From an uncultured Pelagibacteraceae bacterium (lineage in GTDB: Bacteria > Pseudomonadota > Alphaproteobacteria > Pelagibacterales > Pelagibacteraceae): a stretch of DNA of 64,000 nt. Both the position numbers and the translations under genes were made by a program. This document shows positions 16,223 to 24,918 of this stretch, in pieces (the first letter of the stretch is position 1; the number at the start of each line of letters is the position of its first letter). The notes beneath the pieces are model-generated. The model saw only the letters and a program-made list of their open reading frames with translations, searched no databases and had not been told where the DNA came from. The stretch lies in contig CACJWS010000001.1 in assembly GCA_902596975.1 (NCBI GenBank), positions 62,001 to 126,000 on the forward strand, read 5' to 3'.

Positions 16223-17842
16223 ATGTCCAGAGAAGTGATGGAATACGATGTTGTCATCGTAGGCGGCGGACCATCAGGACTTTCAACTGCAATTAAATTA
16301 AAGCAGTTAAATCCAGATATTAATGTCTGCCTTTTAGAGAAAGCATCTGAAATAGGTGCACATATTTTATCAGGGAACGTGTTTGAAACACGTGCTTTAG
16401 ACGAACTAATACCTAATTGGAAAGAATTAAATGCTCCCATTAAAACAAAAGTTACAAAAGAAAAATTTTTATTTTTAGGAAAACAAAAATCATTAAGTTG
16501 GCCAACATGGTTGCTTCCTAAGGTTCAACAAAATCATAACAATTATATTATAAGTCTTGCAAATCTTTGTAGATGGTTAGCAGAGCAGGCTGAGGGATTA
16601 GGAGTTGAAATATTCCCAGGATTTCCAGCAAGTGAAGTTTTATATAATAATGATGGATCAGTTAAAGGTATTGCAACCCAAGATATGGGTATCGACAAAG
16701 AGGGGAATAAAAAAGATACTTATGAACCAGGAATGGAATTACATTCAAAAGTTACAGTATTTGCAGAAGGATGCAGAGGTCACTTAGGAAAAGAACTAAT
16801 TAAGAAGTTTGAGTTGGATAAAGGTAAAAATCCTCAACAATATGGAATTGGTTTTAAAGAAATTTGGGAGATAGATGAAAAAAATCATACAGAAGGTTTA
16901 GTAATGCATACTGCTGGATGGCCTTTAGACAATAACACCTACGGTGGAAGTTTTATGTATCATGCAGAAAATAAACAAGTTTTTCTTGGTTACGTAATTG
17001 GATTAGATTACCAAAATCCTCATCTCTCACCTTTCGATGAATTCCAAAGATTTAAAACTCATCCAGATATAAAAAAAATAATTGAAGGTGGAAAAAGAAT
17101 TTCTTATGGCGCAAGAGCTTTAATTGAGGGAGGTATACAGAGTTTACCTCAGATGTTTATGCCAGGTGCTTTGCTAGTAGGATGTGATGCAGGAACATTA
17201 AATATGCCTAAAATAAAAGGGTCTCATACTGCAATGAAGAGTGGAATGATCGCTGCTGAAACGATTTATGAGCATCTTACAAAAAATTTAAATTTATCTA
17301 CATATGAACAAAAATTTAAAGAAAGTTGGGTTTACAAAGAATTACATGAGGCAAGAAATGTAAAACCTAGTTTCTCTTGGGGATTAATTTTGGGTATATT
17401 ATTTACTGGAATTGACCAGATTTTATTTAGAGGAAAGCTTCCTTTCACATTAAAACATAAGCATGCTGATCATGAAGCTTTAAAACCAGCAGATAAAATG
17501 CCAAAAATTGATTATCCTAAGCCTGATAACGTTATTACTTTTGATAAAACTAGTTCTGTTTATTTAACGGGTACAATTCATGATGATAATCAACCAGTAC
17601 ATTTAAAACTTAAAGATCCAGATTTGCCCATAAAATATACTTTAGAGAAATTTGATGAGCCTGCACAAAGATATTGTCCAGCAGGAGTTTATGAAGTTCA
17701 AGAAGTAAATTCTGTTCAAAAATTTGTAATCAATGCTCAAAATTGCATACATTGTAAAACGTGTGATATTAAAGAGCCATCTCAAAATATTACTTGGGTA
17801 ACCCCAGAAGGTGGAGGCGGACCTAAATATGGGAATATGTAA
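16223..17842 (+). CDS. Electron transfer flavoprotein-ubiquinone oxidoreductase
   Basis: The 539-residue protein has an N-terminal FAD motif (GGGPSG at 14-19) and a C-terminal [4Fe-4S] site (CP near YCPAGVYEV and the CIHCKTC group in a ferredoxin-like segment ending WVTPEGGGGPKYG). It takes electrons from ETF and reduces ubiquinone at the inner membrane. A second in-frame Met at residue 6 could be the true start, as it lies just before the FAD strand. The last gene of the dehydrogenase-ETF run, it abuts a convergent gene with no spacer. Confidence 0.93.
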   Translation: MSREVMEYDVVIVGGGPSGLSTAIKLKQLNPDINVCLLEKASEIGAHILSGNVFETRALDELIPNWKELNAPIKTKVTKEKFLFLGKQKSLSWPTWLLPKVQQNHNNYIISLANLCRWLAEQAEGLGVEIFPGFPASEVLYNNDGSVKGIATQDMGIDKEGNKKDTYEPGMELHSKVTVFAEGCRGHLGKELIKKFELDKGKNPQQYGIGFKEIWEIDEKNHTEGLVMHTAGWPLDNNTYGGSFMYHAENKQVFLGYVIGLDYQNPHLSPFDEFQRFKTHPDIKKIIEGGKRISYGARALIEGGIQSLPQMFMPGALLVGCDAGTLNMPKIKGSHTAMKSGMIAAETIYEHLTKNLNLSTYEQKFKESWVYKELHEARNVKPSFSWGLILGILFTGIDQILFRGKLPFTLKHKHADHEALKPADKMPKIDYPKPDNVITFDKTSSVYLTGTIHDDNQPVHLKLKDPDLPIKYTLEKFDEPAQRYCPAGVYEVQEVNSVQKFVINAQNCIHCKTCDIKEPSQNITWVTPEGGGGPKYGNM

Positions 17843-18217
17843 TTAAGATAAATCGATTGCAAACTTTTTTAAAGTTTCAATTGGAATAAGTTTCAAAGTA
17901 TTTTTGTGAGTTTTTTTTAAATAAATAGGACATCCTTTTCCCGCTTCTAAAGCTCTAGCATACCAGCCTGCACAAACACACCAACTATCACCATCTTTTA
18001 AACCTGGAAAACCAAATTCTGGATGAGGTGTAATTAAATCATTCCCTGCTTCTTTACACCATTCTAAAAATTCAGTATTTACTTTTGCACATACAGTATG
18101 AATACCATTGTCATTTTCATCTGTATTACAACATCCATCTCTGTACCATCCTGTTAAAGGATCATTAGAACATAACTCCAAGTCTTCATCTAAAACATTT
18201 TTTTGTTTATCAGCCAT
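17843..18217 (-). CDS. DUF2237 family protein
   Basis: The 124-residue Cys-rich protein has the DUF2237 features: NVLDEDLELCSNDPLTGWYRDGCC near the start and GDSWCVCAGWYARAL in the second half. Function is unknown. The start overlaps the end of the upstream 2OG-oxygenase-like gene by 8 bases, so the two are coupled. The stop touches the ETF-QO stop on the other strand. Confidence 0.85.
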   Translation of the reverse strand: MADKQKNVLDEDLELCSNDPLTGWYRDGCCNTDENDNGIHTVCAKVNTEFLEWCKEAGNDLITPHPEFGFPGLKDGDSWCVCAGWYARALEAGKGCPIYLKKTHKNTLKLIPIETLKKFAIDLS

Positions 18218-18818
18218 GAAACAATCTTGTTAATTTTTTATCAATATCTATGTTAAAAGAAAATGATCTTCTTTCACCATCAGATTTAAATGGATATGCA
18301 GTATGCATTAAATTATTTGGGAATAAGATAAGATCACCAACTCTTGGTTTATGATTAAATATAGAATTATTTAAAAAAGATTTAGAACCATAAATAAAAT
18401 CAATTGTTCCGTTAGTTTTAATTTTTTTATGTCCCTTTGTTAAATTGTTTGGAATTTTTAAATAACCAACTCCAGAAACATTGCCATCATGAAAATGTAC
18501 AGGGTTATAATCATTTTTAAATTGTCTTACGACCCATAAATTTTTAATTTTAATGTTTTTTGACTTCTTATTAAGATTTTTTTTTAAATATTGATTAACA
18601 CTTTTAGAAATAAAACTTTTTAAATTTTTTTTAATAAATTTATTTTTTAATTCAATTTCTTGCTCAACTTGACCTACTAACTTTTTTGAATAGTCATTTG
18701 ATTTCAATATTTTCTTATCTTTAATAATACTTTCAACTTCGTCATTAATTTTTTTTACCAAGTTTAATGGAATTTTAACAACAGCAATTTTTGGTCCAAA
18801 CGGACTTAAAACTTTCAT
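18210..18818 (-). CDS. 2OG-Fe(II) oxygenase-like protein (TIGR02466-like)
   Basis: The 202-residue protein has PVHFHDGNVSGVGYL at about 110 and, near the C-terminus, LFPNNLMHTAYPF then ERRSFSFN. From memory, an HxH motif followed by SGVxYL, a distal His and an Arg for 2-oxoglutarate is the pattern of the TIGR02466 group of putative 2OG-Fe(II) oxygenases. The N-terminal half is Lys-rich and less conserved in look. The substrate is unknown. It lies between hisI and the DUF2237 gene, with spacing of 8 bases and an 8-base overlap. Confidence 0.65.
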   Translation of the reverse strand: MKVLSPFGPKIAVVKIPLNLVKKINDEVESIIKDKKILKSNDYSKKLVGQVEQEIELKNKFIKKNLKSFISKSVNQYLKKNLNKKSKNIKIKNLWVVRQFKNDYNPVHFHDGNVSGVGYLKIPNNLTKGHKKIKTNGTIDFIYGSKSFLNNSIFNHKPRVGDLILFPNNLMHTAYPFKSDGERRSFSFNIDIDKKLTRLFHG

Positions 18819-18826
18819 TAATTTTT

Positions 18827-19315
18827 TTATATTTTTGTTGGATTAGGTTGTCCTTTATAAACAACTTCTGGATCAAATTTTTTTTCTTCTTCTTCAAATT
18901 TCATTTCGATTTGTCTTGCATTATCAATTTTACCCAAAGGAACAGATCTATAAAAACAGGATCTGTAACCAACGTGGCAACTAGAGCCTTCGCCTATATC
19001 TACAGTCATCCAAACTGCATCTTGATCATCATCAATTCGAATCTCCTTTACTTTTTGAACAAACCCACTTGTTTTTCCTTTATGCCAAATTGATTGTCTT
19101 GATCTGCTCCAATAGTGAGCTTCTTTGGTTTCAATAGTTAACTTGAAGGCTTCGACATTCATATACCCATGCATTAATATTTCTTTTGTTTTTGAGCATG
19201 TTGTAATGACTGGAATCAATCCATCATTATCGAATTTAGGAGATAAAAGCTTGCCTTCTTCTATTTCTGCTACATTTTCTCTTTTTTTAAACATATATGT
19301 GGAATTATCTAACAT
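18827..19315 (-). CDS. hisI: Phosphoribosyl-AMP cyclohydrolase
   Basis: The 162-residue protein has HisI motifs: MHGYMNVEAF, the SRSRQSIWHKGKTSG segment and the zinc/magnesium-binding DxDxD-like DDDQDAVW plus a CHVGYRSCFYR cysteine pair. It opens phosphoribosyl-AMP in histidine synthesis. It stands apart from other his genes. It has about 25 extra residues at each end compared with the minimal domain. Confidence 0.9.
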   Translation of the reverse strand: MLDNSTYMFKKRENVAEIEEGKLLSPKFDNDGLIPVITTCSKTKEILMHGYMNVEAFKLTIETKEAHYWSRSRQSIWHKGKTSGFVQKVKEIRIDDDQDAVWMTVDIGEGSSCHVGYRSCFYRSVPLGKIDNARQIEMKFEEEEKKFDPEVVYKGQPNPTKI

Positions 19316-19372
19316 AATAATAAATATAATAAATATTTTAAAATTAAGGTTTTATATATATAAAAGCACGTC

Positions 19373-19975
19373 ATGAAATTAGTAAAAAACGAAAACGAAA
19401 AAAAAATTAACGAAGTAACAGACAAGGAAGCTGAAGAAGCTTTCGTTAAAATTCTTAAGTGGTTAGGTGAAGATCCTACCAGAGAAGGTTTATTGGAAAC
19501 TCCAAAAAGAGTAACAAAAGCATTTAAAGAATATTTTAAAGGCTACAAAGAAGATCCAAAAGCAGTTTTAGACAAAACTTTTGGTGATGTTGAAGGCTAT
19601 AGCGATATGGTTGTTCAAAAAAATATTTCAGTCCAAAGTCATTGCGAACATCACATGGCACCAATTATAGGAATTGCTCATGTAGCATATATTCCAAATC
19701 AAAGAGTTGTAGGATTAAGTAAAATAGCAAGAGTTGTAGAAGTGTTTTCAAAAAGATTACAAACACAAGAAAGATTAACTGTTCAGATCGCTAATACTTT
19801 AATGGAGTCATTGGATGCAAAAGGTGTTGCGGTTACAATAGATTCAACTCATCAGTGTATGACTATGAGAGGTATAAAAAAAGAGCAAGCTACCACAGTT
19901 ACAAATTTTTATCTTGGACAGTTTAAGGACGATTTAAGTTATCAAAATAGATATTTGCGATTTATTGCAAAATAA
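19373..19975 (+). CDS. folE: GTP cyclohydrolase I
   Basis: The 200-residue protein has the zinc-site motif HCEHHMAPIIG, the GLSKIARVV segment and HQCMTMRG, all standard for FolE. It makes dihydroneopterin triphosphate, the first step of tetrahydrofolate synthesis. That is relevant in a window full of THF-using demethylases, though the gene is not in an operon with them. It is divergent from hisI across 57 bases. Confidence 0.95.
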   Translation: MKLVKNENEKKINEVTDKEAEEAFVKILKWLGEDPTREGLLETPKRVTKAFKEYFKGYKEDPKAVLDKTFGDVEGYSDMVVQKNISVQSHCEHHMAPIIGIAHVAYIPNQRVVGLSKIARVVEVFSKRLQTQERLTVQIANTLMESLDAKGVAVTIDSTHQCMTMRGIKKEQATTVTNFYLGQFKDDLSYQNRYLRFIAK

Positions 19976-19990
19976 TATTTACTGATAAAC

Positions 19991-20992
19991 ATGGCGGACT
20001 CATTTAAAGCAGTTGTAATAAACAATCAGAACGAAAATTTTACAAGAGAAGTCAAAGAACTAAGTTTAGACCATTTTAAAGATGGTGAGGTGCTAGTTAA
20101 AATAGATTATTCGGATCTTAATTGGAAAGATGCAATGATACTAAAAGATGGCGGTAAATTAGTGAAAGAGTATCCAAGAATACCTGGCATTGATTTTTCT
20201 GGAACTGTTGCACAAGGTGATGGTGAAGAATTTAAAGAAGGGGACAGAGTTATATTAACAGGTTGTAGAGCAGGAGAACTTTTTGATGGTGGATATTCTC
20301 AATACGCAAAAGTTAAAAAAGATCATATTACGAAAACACCTGAGGGAATGACAAATAAACAAGCTATGATTCTTGGAACTGCTGGTCTTACAGGTTTGTT
20401 ATGCGCCTTTGCAGTTAAAGCAAGAGAAGAACTATTGATGCAATCAAAAGTAAACGATGTATTAGTAACTGGTTCTACTGGAGGTGTTGGAATGGTAGCA
20501 GTAATGGTTCTTGCTAAAATGGGAATTAATGTAACTGCAATAACTGGTAAACCAGATAAAGCAGATTATTTAAAAGAGCTTGGTGCAAAAAACGTTATAG
20601 ATCGTAAAGAATTTGAGGGTGAAGCAAGATTAATAGATAAAGGAACATGGGATGGCGTTGTAGATACCGTGGGTGGAAATATTTTATCGAATGCAATAGC
20701 TCAAACTAAACCTAAAGGAATTGTTGCCATATGTGGAAATGCTAGTGGTAATAAATTAAATACATCAGTAATTCCATTTATATTAAGAGCAGTTAAATTA
20801 TGGGGAGTAGACTCGGTTAATATCAGTAAGAAAAGAAAAGAGTTTGTCTGGGGAGAATTTCCTGCTTTGCTAGATTTTAATATTTTAGAAAAATCTGTAA
20901 ATACTATTGGATTAGATGAATTATTAAATATCTATCCCGATATATTAAAAGGAAATTTAAAACATAAAATAGTAGTGGATGTAAATAAATAA
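19991..20992 (+). CDS. acuI: YhdH/AcuI-family zinc-free MDR oxidoreductase (acrylyl-CoA reductase-like)
   Basis: The 333-residue medium-chain reductase has the YhdH/AcuI features: DYSDLNWKDAMIL, PGIDFSGTV, and an NADPH-binding TGGVGMVAV segment at about 162-170. AcuI reduces acryloyl-CoA to propionyl-CoA, the detoxification step after DMSP cleavage in marine bacteria. The assignment to acryloyl-CoA is from subfamily likeness, and other enoyl substrates remain possible. Its stop overlaps the start of the LysR gene, a likely co-expressed regulator. Confidence 0.75.
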   Translation: MADSFKAVVINNQNENFTREVKELSLDHFKDGEVLVKIDYSDLNWKDAMILKDGGKLVKEYPRIPGIDFSGTVAQGDGEEFKEGDRVILTGCRAGELFDGGYSQYAKVKKDHITKTPEGMTNKQAMILGTAGLTGLLCAFAVKAREELLMQSKVNDVLVTGSTGGVGMVAVMVLAKMGINVTAITGKPDKADYLKELGAKNVIDRKEFEGEARLIDKGTWDGVVDTVGGNILSNAIAQTKPKGIVAICGNASGNKLNTSVIPFILRAVKLWGVDSVNISKKRKEFVWGEFPALLDFNILEKSVNTIGLDELLNIYPDILKGNLKHKIVVDVNK

Positions 20993-21882
20993 TGGATTGG
21001 GATAAATTAAAGATATTTCATGCAGTTGCTGAGGCAGGTAGTTTTACAAGCGCAACTGTTATTCTAAACCTTAGCCAATCTGCAATTAGTAGACAGATTC
21101 AATCTTTAGAAGAAGATTTAAAAGTTAAATTATTTGAACGTCATGCAAGAGGTTTAACACTCACTGAAAATGGTGAATATGTATTTAAAACAGCACATGA
21201 AGTTATCTCTAAACTAAAAGAGGTAGAAACAACTTTAGGAGATAAAAAACACAAACCTTCAGGAAAACTATCAGTAACTACCGTAGTAAGTTTTGGAACA
21301 ACTTGGCTGACACCAAGAATACAAGAATTTATGCAATTAAATCCCGAAATTGAAGTTGAACTCATATTTGATGATAGAGAGCTAGATTTAAGCACTAGAC
21401 AAGCGGATATTGGTATATTTATGAGAAGACCAAAACAACTTAATTACATTCAAAAAAAGCTGATAGATATTAATTATCACATCTATGGATCACCAAAATA
21501 CCTTGAAAAACATGGATATCCTAAAACAGTTAATGACTTAAATAAGCACAACTTTATTTCATTTGGTAGAGGAGCTCCATCTCCAGTTTATAATCCAGAT
21601 TGGGCATTAAAACTTGGAATGAAAGATAATAAAAAAAGAAAAACTGTAATGAGAGTGAATAGTGTTTATGGTTTACTATTAGCCGTTCAAAGCGGAGTAG
21701 GATTAGCTGCAATACCAGATTATTTAACTGTCAAACAACCTAATATTGTTAAAGTTTTACCAAGCGTTCAAGGTCCAACTACAGAGGCACACTTTGTATA
21801 TCCTCAATCACTTAAAAATGTTGCTAGAGTTCAAGCTTTTAGAAACTTCCTTTATAGTAAAATTTCAGAGTGGGAATTTTAA
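20992..21882 (+). CDS. LysR-family transcriptional regulator
   Basis: The 296-residue protein has an N-terminal winged helix-turn-helix (residues 1-60: AVAEAGSFTSATVILNLSQS then AISRQIQSLE) and a LysR substrate-binding domain from about 90. The start codon overlaps the acuI-like stop (TAATG), so it may respond to a substrate of that enzyme. It ends 145 bases before the iron transporter gene. There is no sign that it controls that operon, whose operator looks Fur-like. Confidence 0.92.
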   Translation: MDWDKLKIFHAVAEAGSFTSATVILNLSQSAISRQIQSLEEDLKVKLFERHARGLTLTENGEYVFKTAHEVISKLKEVETTLGDKKHKPSGKLSVTTVVSFGTTWLTPRIQEFMQLNPEIEVELIFDDRELDLSTRQADIGIFMRRPKQLNYIQKKLIDINYHIYGSPKYLEKHGYPKTVNDLNKHNFISFGRGAPSPVYNPDWALKLGMKDNKKRKTVMRVNSVYGLLLAVQSGVGLAAIPDYLTVKQPNIVKVLPSVQGPTTEAHFVYPQSLKNVARVQAFRNFLYSKISEWEF

Positions 21883-21915
21883 ATAATTTATCTAAAAAAT
21901 AGTACTAATTGCGAT

Positions 21916-21952
21916 TGATTATCAATTGCGACAATATTGCAATTGATAATCA
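21916..21952. promoter_or_regulatory. 14-bp perfect inverted repeat upstream of the iron transporter
   Basis: Arms 21916-21929 (TGATTATCAATTGC) and 21939-21952 (GCAATTGATAATCA) are exact reverse complements around a 9-base spacer. It lies about 76 bases ahead of the iron-binding protein gene and overlaps the first Fur-like box. A dimeric repressor site is the simplest reading. An RNA hairpin is possible but no T-tract follows. Confidence 0.6.
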
Positions 21953-21974
21953 TTTTCATTGAGAATAGTTATCA
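21944..21974. promoter_or_regulatory. Two Fur-box-like operators in tandem
   Basis: TGATAATCATTTTCA (21944-21958) fits the 7-1-7 Fur pattern TGATAATnATTATCA with one mismatch. TGAGAATAGTTATCA (21960-21974) fits it with two. They are spaced one base apart, as in multi-dimer Fur sites, and stand upstream of an iron(III) binding-protein gene. The regulator could be Fur or another alphaproteobacterial family member, so this is an inference from motif and context. Confidence 0.6.
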
Positions 21975-22027
21975 TCCGCATTGCAGGACTAATTACGTTT
22001 AATATAAATATAAATTTAAGGAGTAGA

Positions 22028-23050
22028 ATGAGAAAATTAACAATAATTTCATTGTTTTTTTCTTTAATTTCAAGTTTTACGATTGCAGCTGAGGTCAATA
22101 TTTTTAGTGCAAGACACTATGATTCTGACATTCAATTATATGAAAAGTTCACAGCAGCAACAGGAATTAAAGTTAACGTGGTATCAGGTAAAGATAAAGC
22201 CCTGCAGAAAAGAATTACTGAAGAGGGAGCAGACTGTGTTGGAGATTTATACATCACAGCTGATGCTGGAAGATTAGGTGCATTTGCAGCCAAAGGCATG
22301 ATGCAAAACGCTGGTTGGTCAAAAGCTATTAAGGATGCTGTACCTGCACAATTTAGATCTGCTAAATGGACTGGAATAGCTAAGAGAGCAAGAATAATTT
22401 ATTATTCACCTGAAAGAGTAAATGCAAATGAACTAAATGGCATGACTTACGAAGGTCTAGCTGATCCAAAATGGAAAGGTAGATTAGTAATAAGAAAATC
22501 TAATAACATTTATAACCAGTCTTTAGTTGCTTCACTAGTTAAGAATAATGGTAAAGCTAAAACTGCAGAATGGTCTAAAGCTGTTGTGGCAAATATGGCA
22601 AGAACTCCAAAAGGTAACGATCGTGCTCAAATCATGGCTGTAGCTGCTGGAGAAGCTGATATAGCTGTTGCAAACACATACTATCATGCGCTGATGTTAT
22701 CTGGAAAAAAAGGTGCTGAACAACAAGAAGCAGCAAAAAAAGTAATGCCTTTTTTCCCTAATCAACAAGATAGAGGAACACACATTAATATAAGTGGAGC
22801 TGGTATGCTTAAATATGCACCAAACAAAGCTAATGCTGTAAAATTAGTTGAGTTTTTATTATCAGAAGAGGCTCAAAATCATATTGTGAATAATACTTTT
22901 GAGTATCCAATGATCGGTGGTGTAACACCCAATGATTTAGTTCCAGGCAAAGAGATGAACTTTGTAATGGATAATAAAACAAGTGTTAAGTCATATGGTG
23001 CAAAACAAGCAGATGCATTAGAAGTAATGTTGGCTGCAGGTTGGAAGTAA
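22028..23050 (+). CDS. fbpA: Iron(III) ABC transporter periplasmic binding protein
   Basis: The 340-residue protein has a signal peptide (about residues 1-20, ending TIAA) and then EVNIFSARHYDSDIQLYEKF, characteristic of the FbpA/FutA/SfuA ferric-binding group. The paired tyrosines near NTYYHALML match iron ligands in that family. I start at 22028, which has a ribosome site AAGGAG at 22018-22023. The longer frame from 21959 would begin inside the Fur-like operator. It is followed by a small Cys protein, permease and ATPase. Confidence 0.9.
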   Translation: MRKLTIISLFFSLISSFTIAAEVNIFSARHYDSDIQLYEKFTAATGIKVNVVSGKDKALQKRITEEGADCVGDLYITADAGRLGAFAAKGMMQNAGWSKAIKDAVPAQFRSAKWTGIAKRARIIYYSPERVNANELNGMTYEGLADPKWKGRLVIRKSNNIYNQSLVASLVKNNGKAKTAEWSKAVVANMARTPKGNDRAQIMAVAAGEADIAVANTYYHALMLSGKKGAEQQEAAKKVMPFFPNQQDRGTHINISGAGMLKYAPNKANAVKLVEFLLSEEAQNHIVNNTFEYPMIGGVTPNDLVPGKEMNFVMDNKTSVKSYGAKQADALEVMLAAGWK

Positions 23051-23224
23051 ATGATAGCTGATAAAAAAAAATTTACTACGGAAGTTGATTATAATAAATC
23101 TTCCAAAGCCTGTCCTGCATGTGCTTCGGAGTGTGAAAAAATCAATAAACGTGTAAATAATAGAAAATTGTCTGAAATTAAAACTAAGGAGGTTCCGCAT
23201 ATCCTAAAAGTATTTAATTTTTGA
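23051..23224 (+). CDS. 57-residue Cys-motif protein in the iron operon
   Basis: The frame starts at the base after the fbpA stop and encodes 57 residues with CPACASEC at 21-28, a CxxCxxxC metal-binding-like motif. The rest is rich in Lys and Asn with no signal peptide or membrane span. A hairpin (23238-23271) follows its stop. I recognise no family. Its position within a presumably iron-regulated operon suggests a metal or Fe-S related role. It could still be a chance frame. Confidence 0.45.
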   Translation: MIADKKKFTTEVDYNKSSKACPACASECEKINKRVNNRKLSEIKTKEVPHILKVFNF

Positions 23225-23237
23225 TTTTCTAAAGTTT

Positions 23238-23271
23238 GTGCCTATGGTTTGGTCTCCTAAGCCATGGGCAC
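23238..23271 (+). terminator. Hairpin between iron-binding-protein and permease genes
   Basis: Arms 23238-23250 (GTGCCTATGGTTT) and 23259-23271 (AAGCCATGGGCAC) form a 13-bp stem with two G-T wobbles and an 8-base loop, followed by TTTTGATTTT. It is a leaky terminator or processing barrier placed after the binding-protein part of the operon and 36 bases before the permease start. Confidence 0.6.
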
Positions 23272-23307
23272 TTTTGATTTTCATGATTATAAGGCGGATT
23301 ATAATAT

Positions 23308-24918
23308 ATGAAATTTAATTCCTGGTACTTATCATCTTTTATAGTTTCATTTGTTGTTGCAATTCCAATTTTAACTGTGTTTGCAAGTTTCTTCCAAGAA
23401 ACAACTAATTACTTTGATATTTTAAAAAATACATTTTTAATTGAATATATTTATAATTCCTTAATATTACTTTTAGGAGTTTTAGTTCTTACATTATTCT
23501 TAGGTGTTGGCAGTGCATATGTAGTTTCATTTTACGATTTTCCAGGCGTTAAATTTTTTAAATGGGCTTTAATATTATCTTTTGCAGTACCTGCTTACAT
23601 TTATGCTTATTCATTAACTGCTTTTTTTGAAAACTTTGGAACACTATACTCAATATTGAAATCTTTATTTGGACCTGGTGAATATAATCAATCCATTCCA
23701 AAATTTGATGGTATGCTTGGTGCTATTTTATCTATTTCTTTTTCACTATTTGGATATGTTTACGTTTTAACTAGAGCATCTTTTCATTATCAGTCTCAAA
23801 ATTTAATAGAATTAGGACAAAATCTAGGTTTTTCAAAATATAAATCTTTCTTTAAAATCATTTTACCATCTGCAAGACCAGCTATAGTTGCGGGTTTAGC
23901 ATTAGTTGCTATGGAAACATTATCAGATTTTGGAGCAGTATCATTTTTTGGAATAGCAACTCTTACTACTGGAATATATGATTCATGGATATCTTTTGAT
24001 GATTTAGCTTTTGCAAATCAGCTCTCATTTTTTTTGCTATTATTTATATTGGGACTTTTTTTTATTGAGAATATTTCAAGAAAAAAAGCTCAATATCACT
24101 CTCCGGTTAAGGGAGGAATTAAAGAAAAGAAGAAAATTAAATTAAACTTTTCAAAAGGTTCTTTAGCATTCGGATTTTGTTTTTTAGTTTTTTTAGTCAG
24201 CTTTTTATTCCCTGTTTTACAAATGTTGTATTGGACAATAATTTTTCCAAAAAATTTATTTGATTTAAATACTTTTCAATTATTTATAAACACAATTTAC
24301 TTGGTATTTTTATCAAGTCTTGTTCTCGTAATTTTTTCATTTATTTCAAATTATGGAAACAGAGTAACTAAAAGTAAATTCTTAAATTATCTTACAACAT
24401 TTTCTATTACTGGTTATGCAATTCCTGGTGTAATTTTAGCTGTAGCATTCATCACTTTTATTGCTTGGTTTGATAATACTTTTATAAAAGCCTTTGAATT
24501 TAATTCTATAAAGAGAGTATTTATAGGATCTATTTTTGGTTTAGTAATAGTTTATTTTATCAGATTTTATTCATTAGCTTATAACGGTTTGAAAACTGGT
24601 TATGAAAGAATAAATAGGTCAATTGATGAAAGTTCTTATCTTCTTGGTTACTCGAAAATAAAAACTTTTTTAGGAATTCATGTTCCTTATTTAAAAAATT
24701 CTGTTTTTCTTATTGGGATATTGATTACTATAGAAGTAATAAAAGAATTGCCTATAACTTTGATATTGAGACCATTTAACTTTGAAACATTCGCTACAAC
24801 AGCATATATTTTTGCATCTCAAGATCTCTTAGAGGCTGCAGCAGTTCCATCATTATTCTTGATATTAATTGCAAGTACATTTATTTTGATAACTTCTAAA
24901 TTTATTTTGAAAGACTAA
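23308..24918 (+). CDS. fbpB: Iron(III) ABC transporter permease (fused two-domain)
   Basis: The 536-residue protein has about 12 transmembrane segments and two copies of the ABC permease EAA-type loop, one near residue 170 (LIELGQNLGFSKYKSFFKIILP) and one near 440 (DESSYLLGYSKIKTFLGIHVP). This is the FbpB/SfuB layout with both permease halves in one chain. It works with the binding protein at 22028 and the ATPase that overlaps its last base. Confidence 0.9.
   Translation: MKFNSWYLSSFIVSFVVAIPILTVFASFFQETTNYFDILKNTFLIEYIYNSLILLLGVLVLTLFLGVGSAYVVSFYDFPGVKFFKWALILSFAVPAYIYAYSLTAFFENFGTLYSILKSLFGPGEYNQSIPKFDGMLGAILSISFSLFGYVYVLTRASFHYQSQNLIELGQNLGFSKYKSFFKIILPSARPAIVAGLALVAMETLSDFGAVSFFGIATLTTGIYDSWISFDDLAFANQLSFFLLLFILGLFFIENISRKKAQYHSPVKGGIKEKKKIKLNFSKGSLAFGFCFLVFLVSFLFPVLQMLYWTIIFPKNLFDLNTFQLFINTIYLVFLSSLVLVIFSFISNYGNRVTKSKFLNYLTTFSITGYAIPGVILAVAFITFIAWFDNTFIKAFEFNSIKRVFIGSIFGLVIVYFIRFYSLAYNGLKTGYERINRSIDESSYLLGYSKIKTFLGIHVPYLKNSVFLIGILITIEVIKELPITLILRPFNFETFATTAYIFASQDLLEAAAVPSLFLILIASTFILITSKFILKD

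Noticed and set aside
21959-22027. Upstream in-frame extension of the iron-binding protein
   Set aside because: It would start inside the Fur-like operator and put 23 residues ahead of a normal signal peptide. The ATG at 22028 has an AAGGAG ribosome site.
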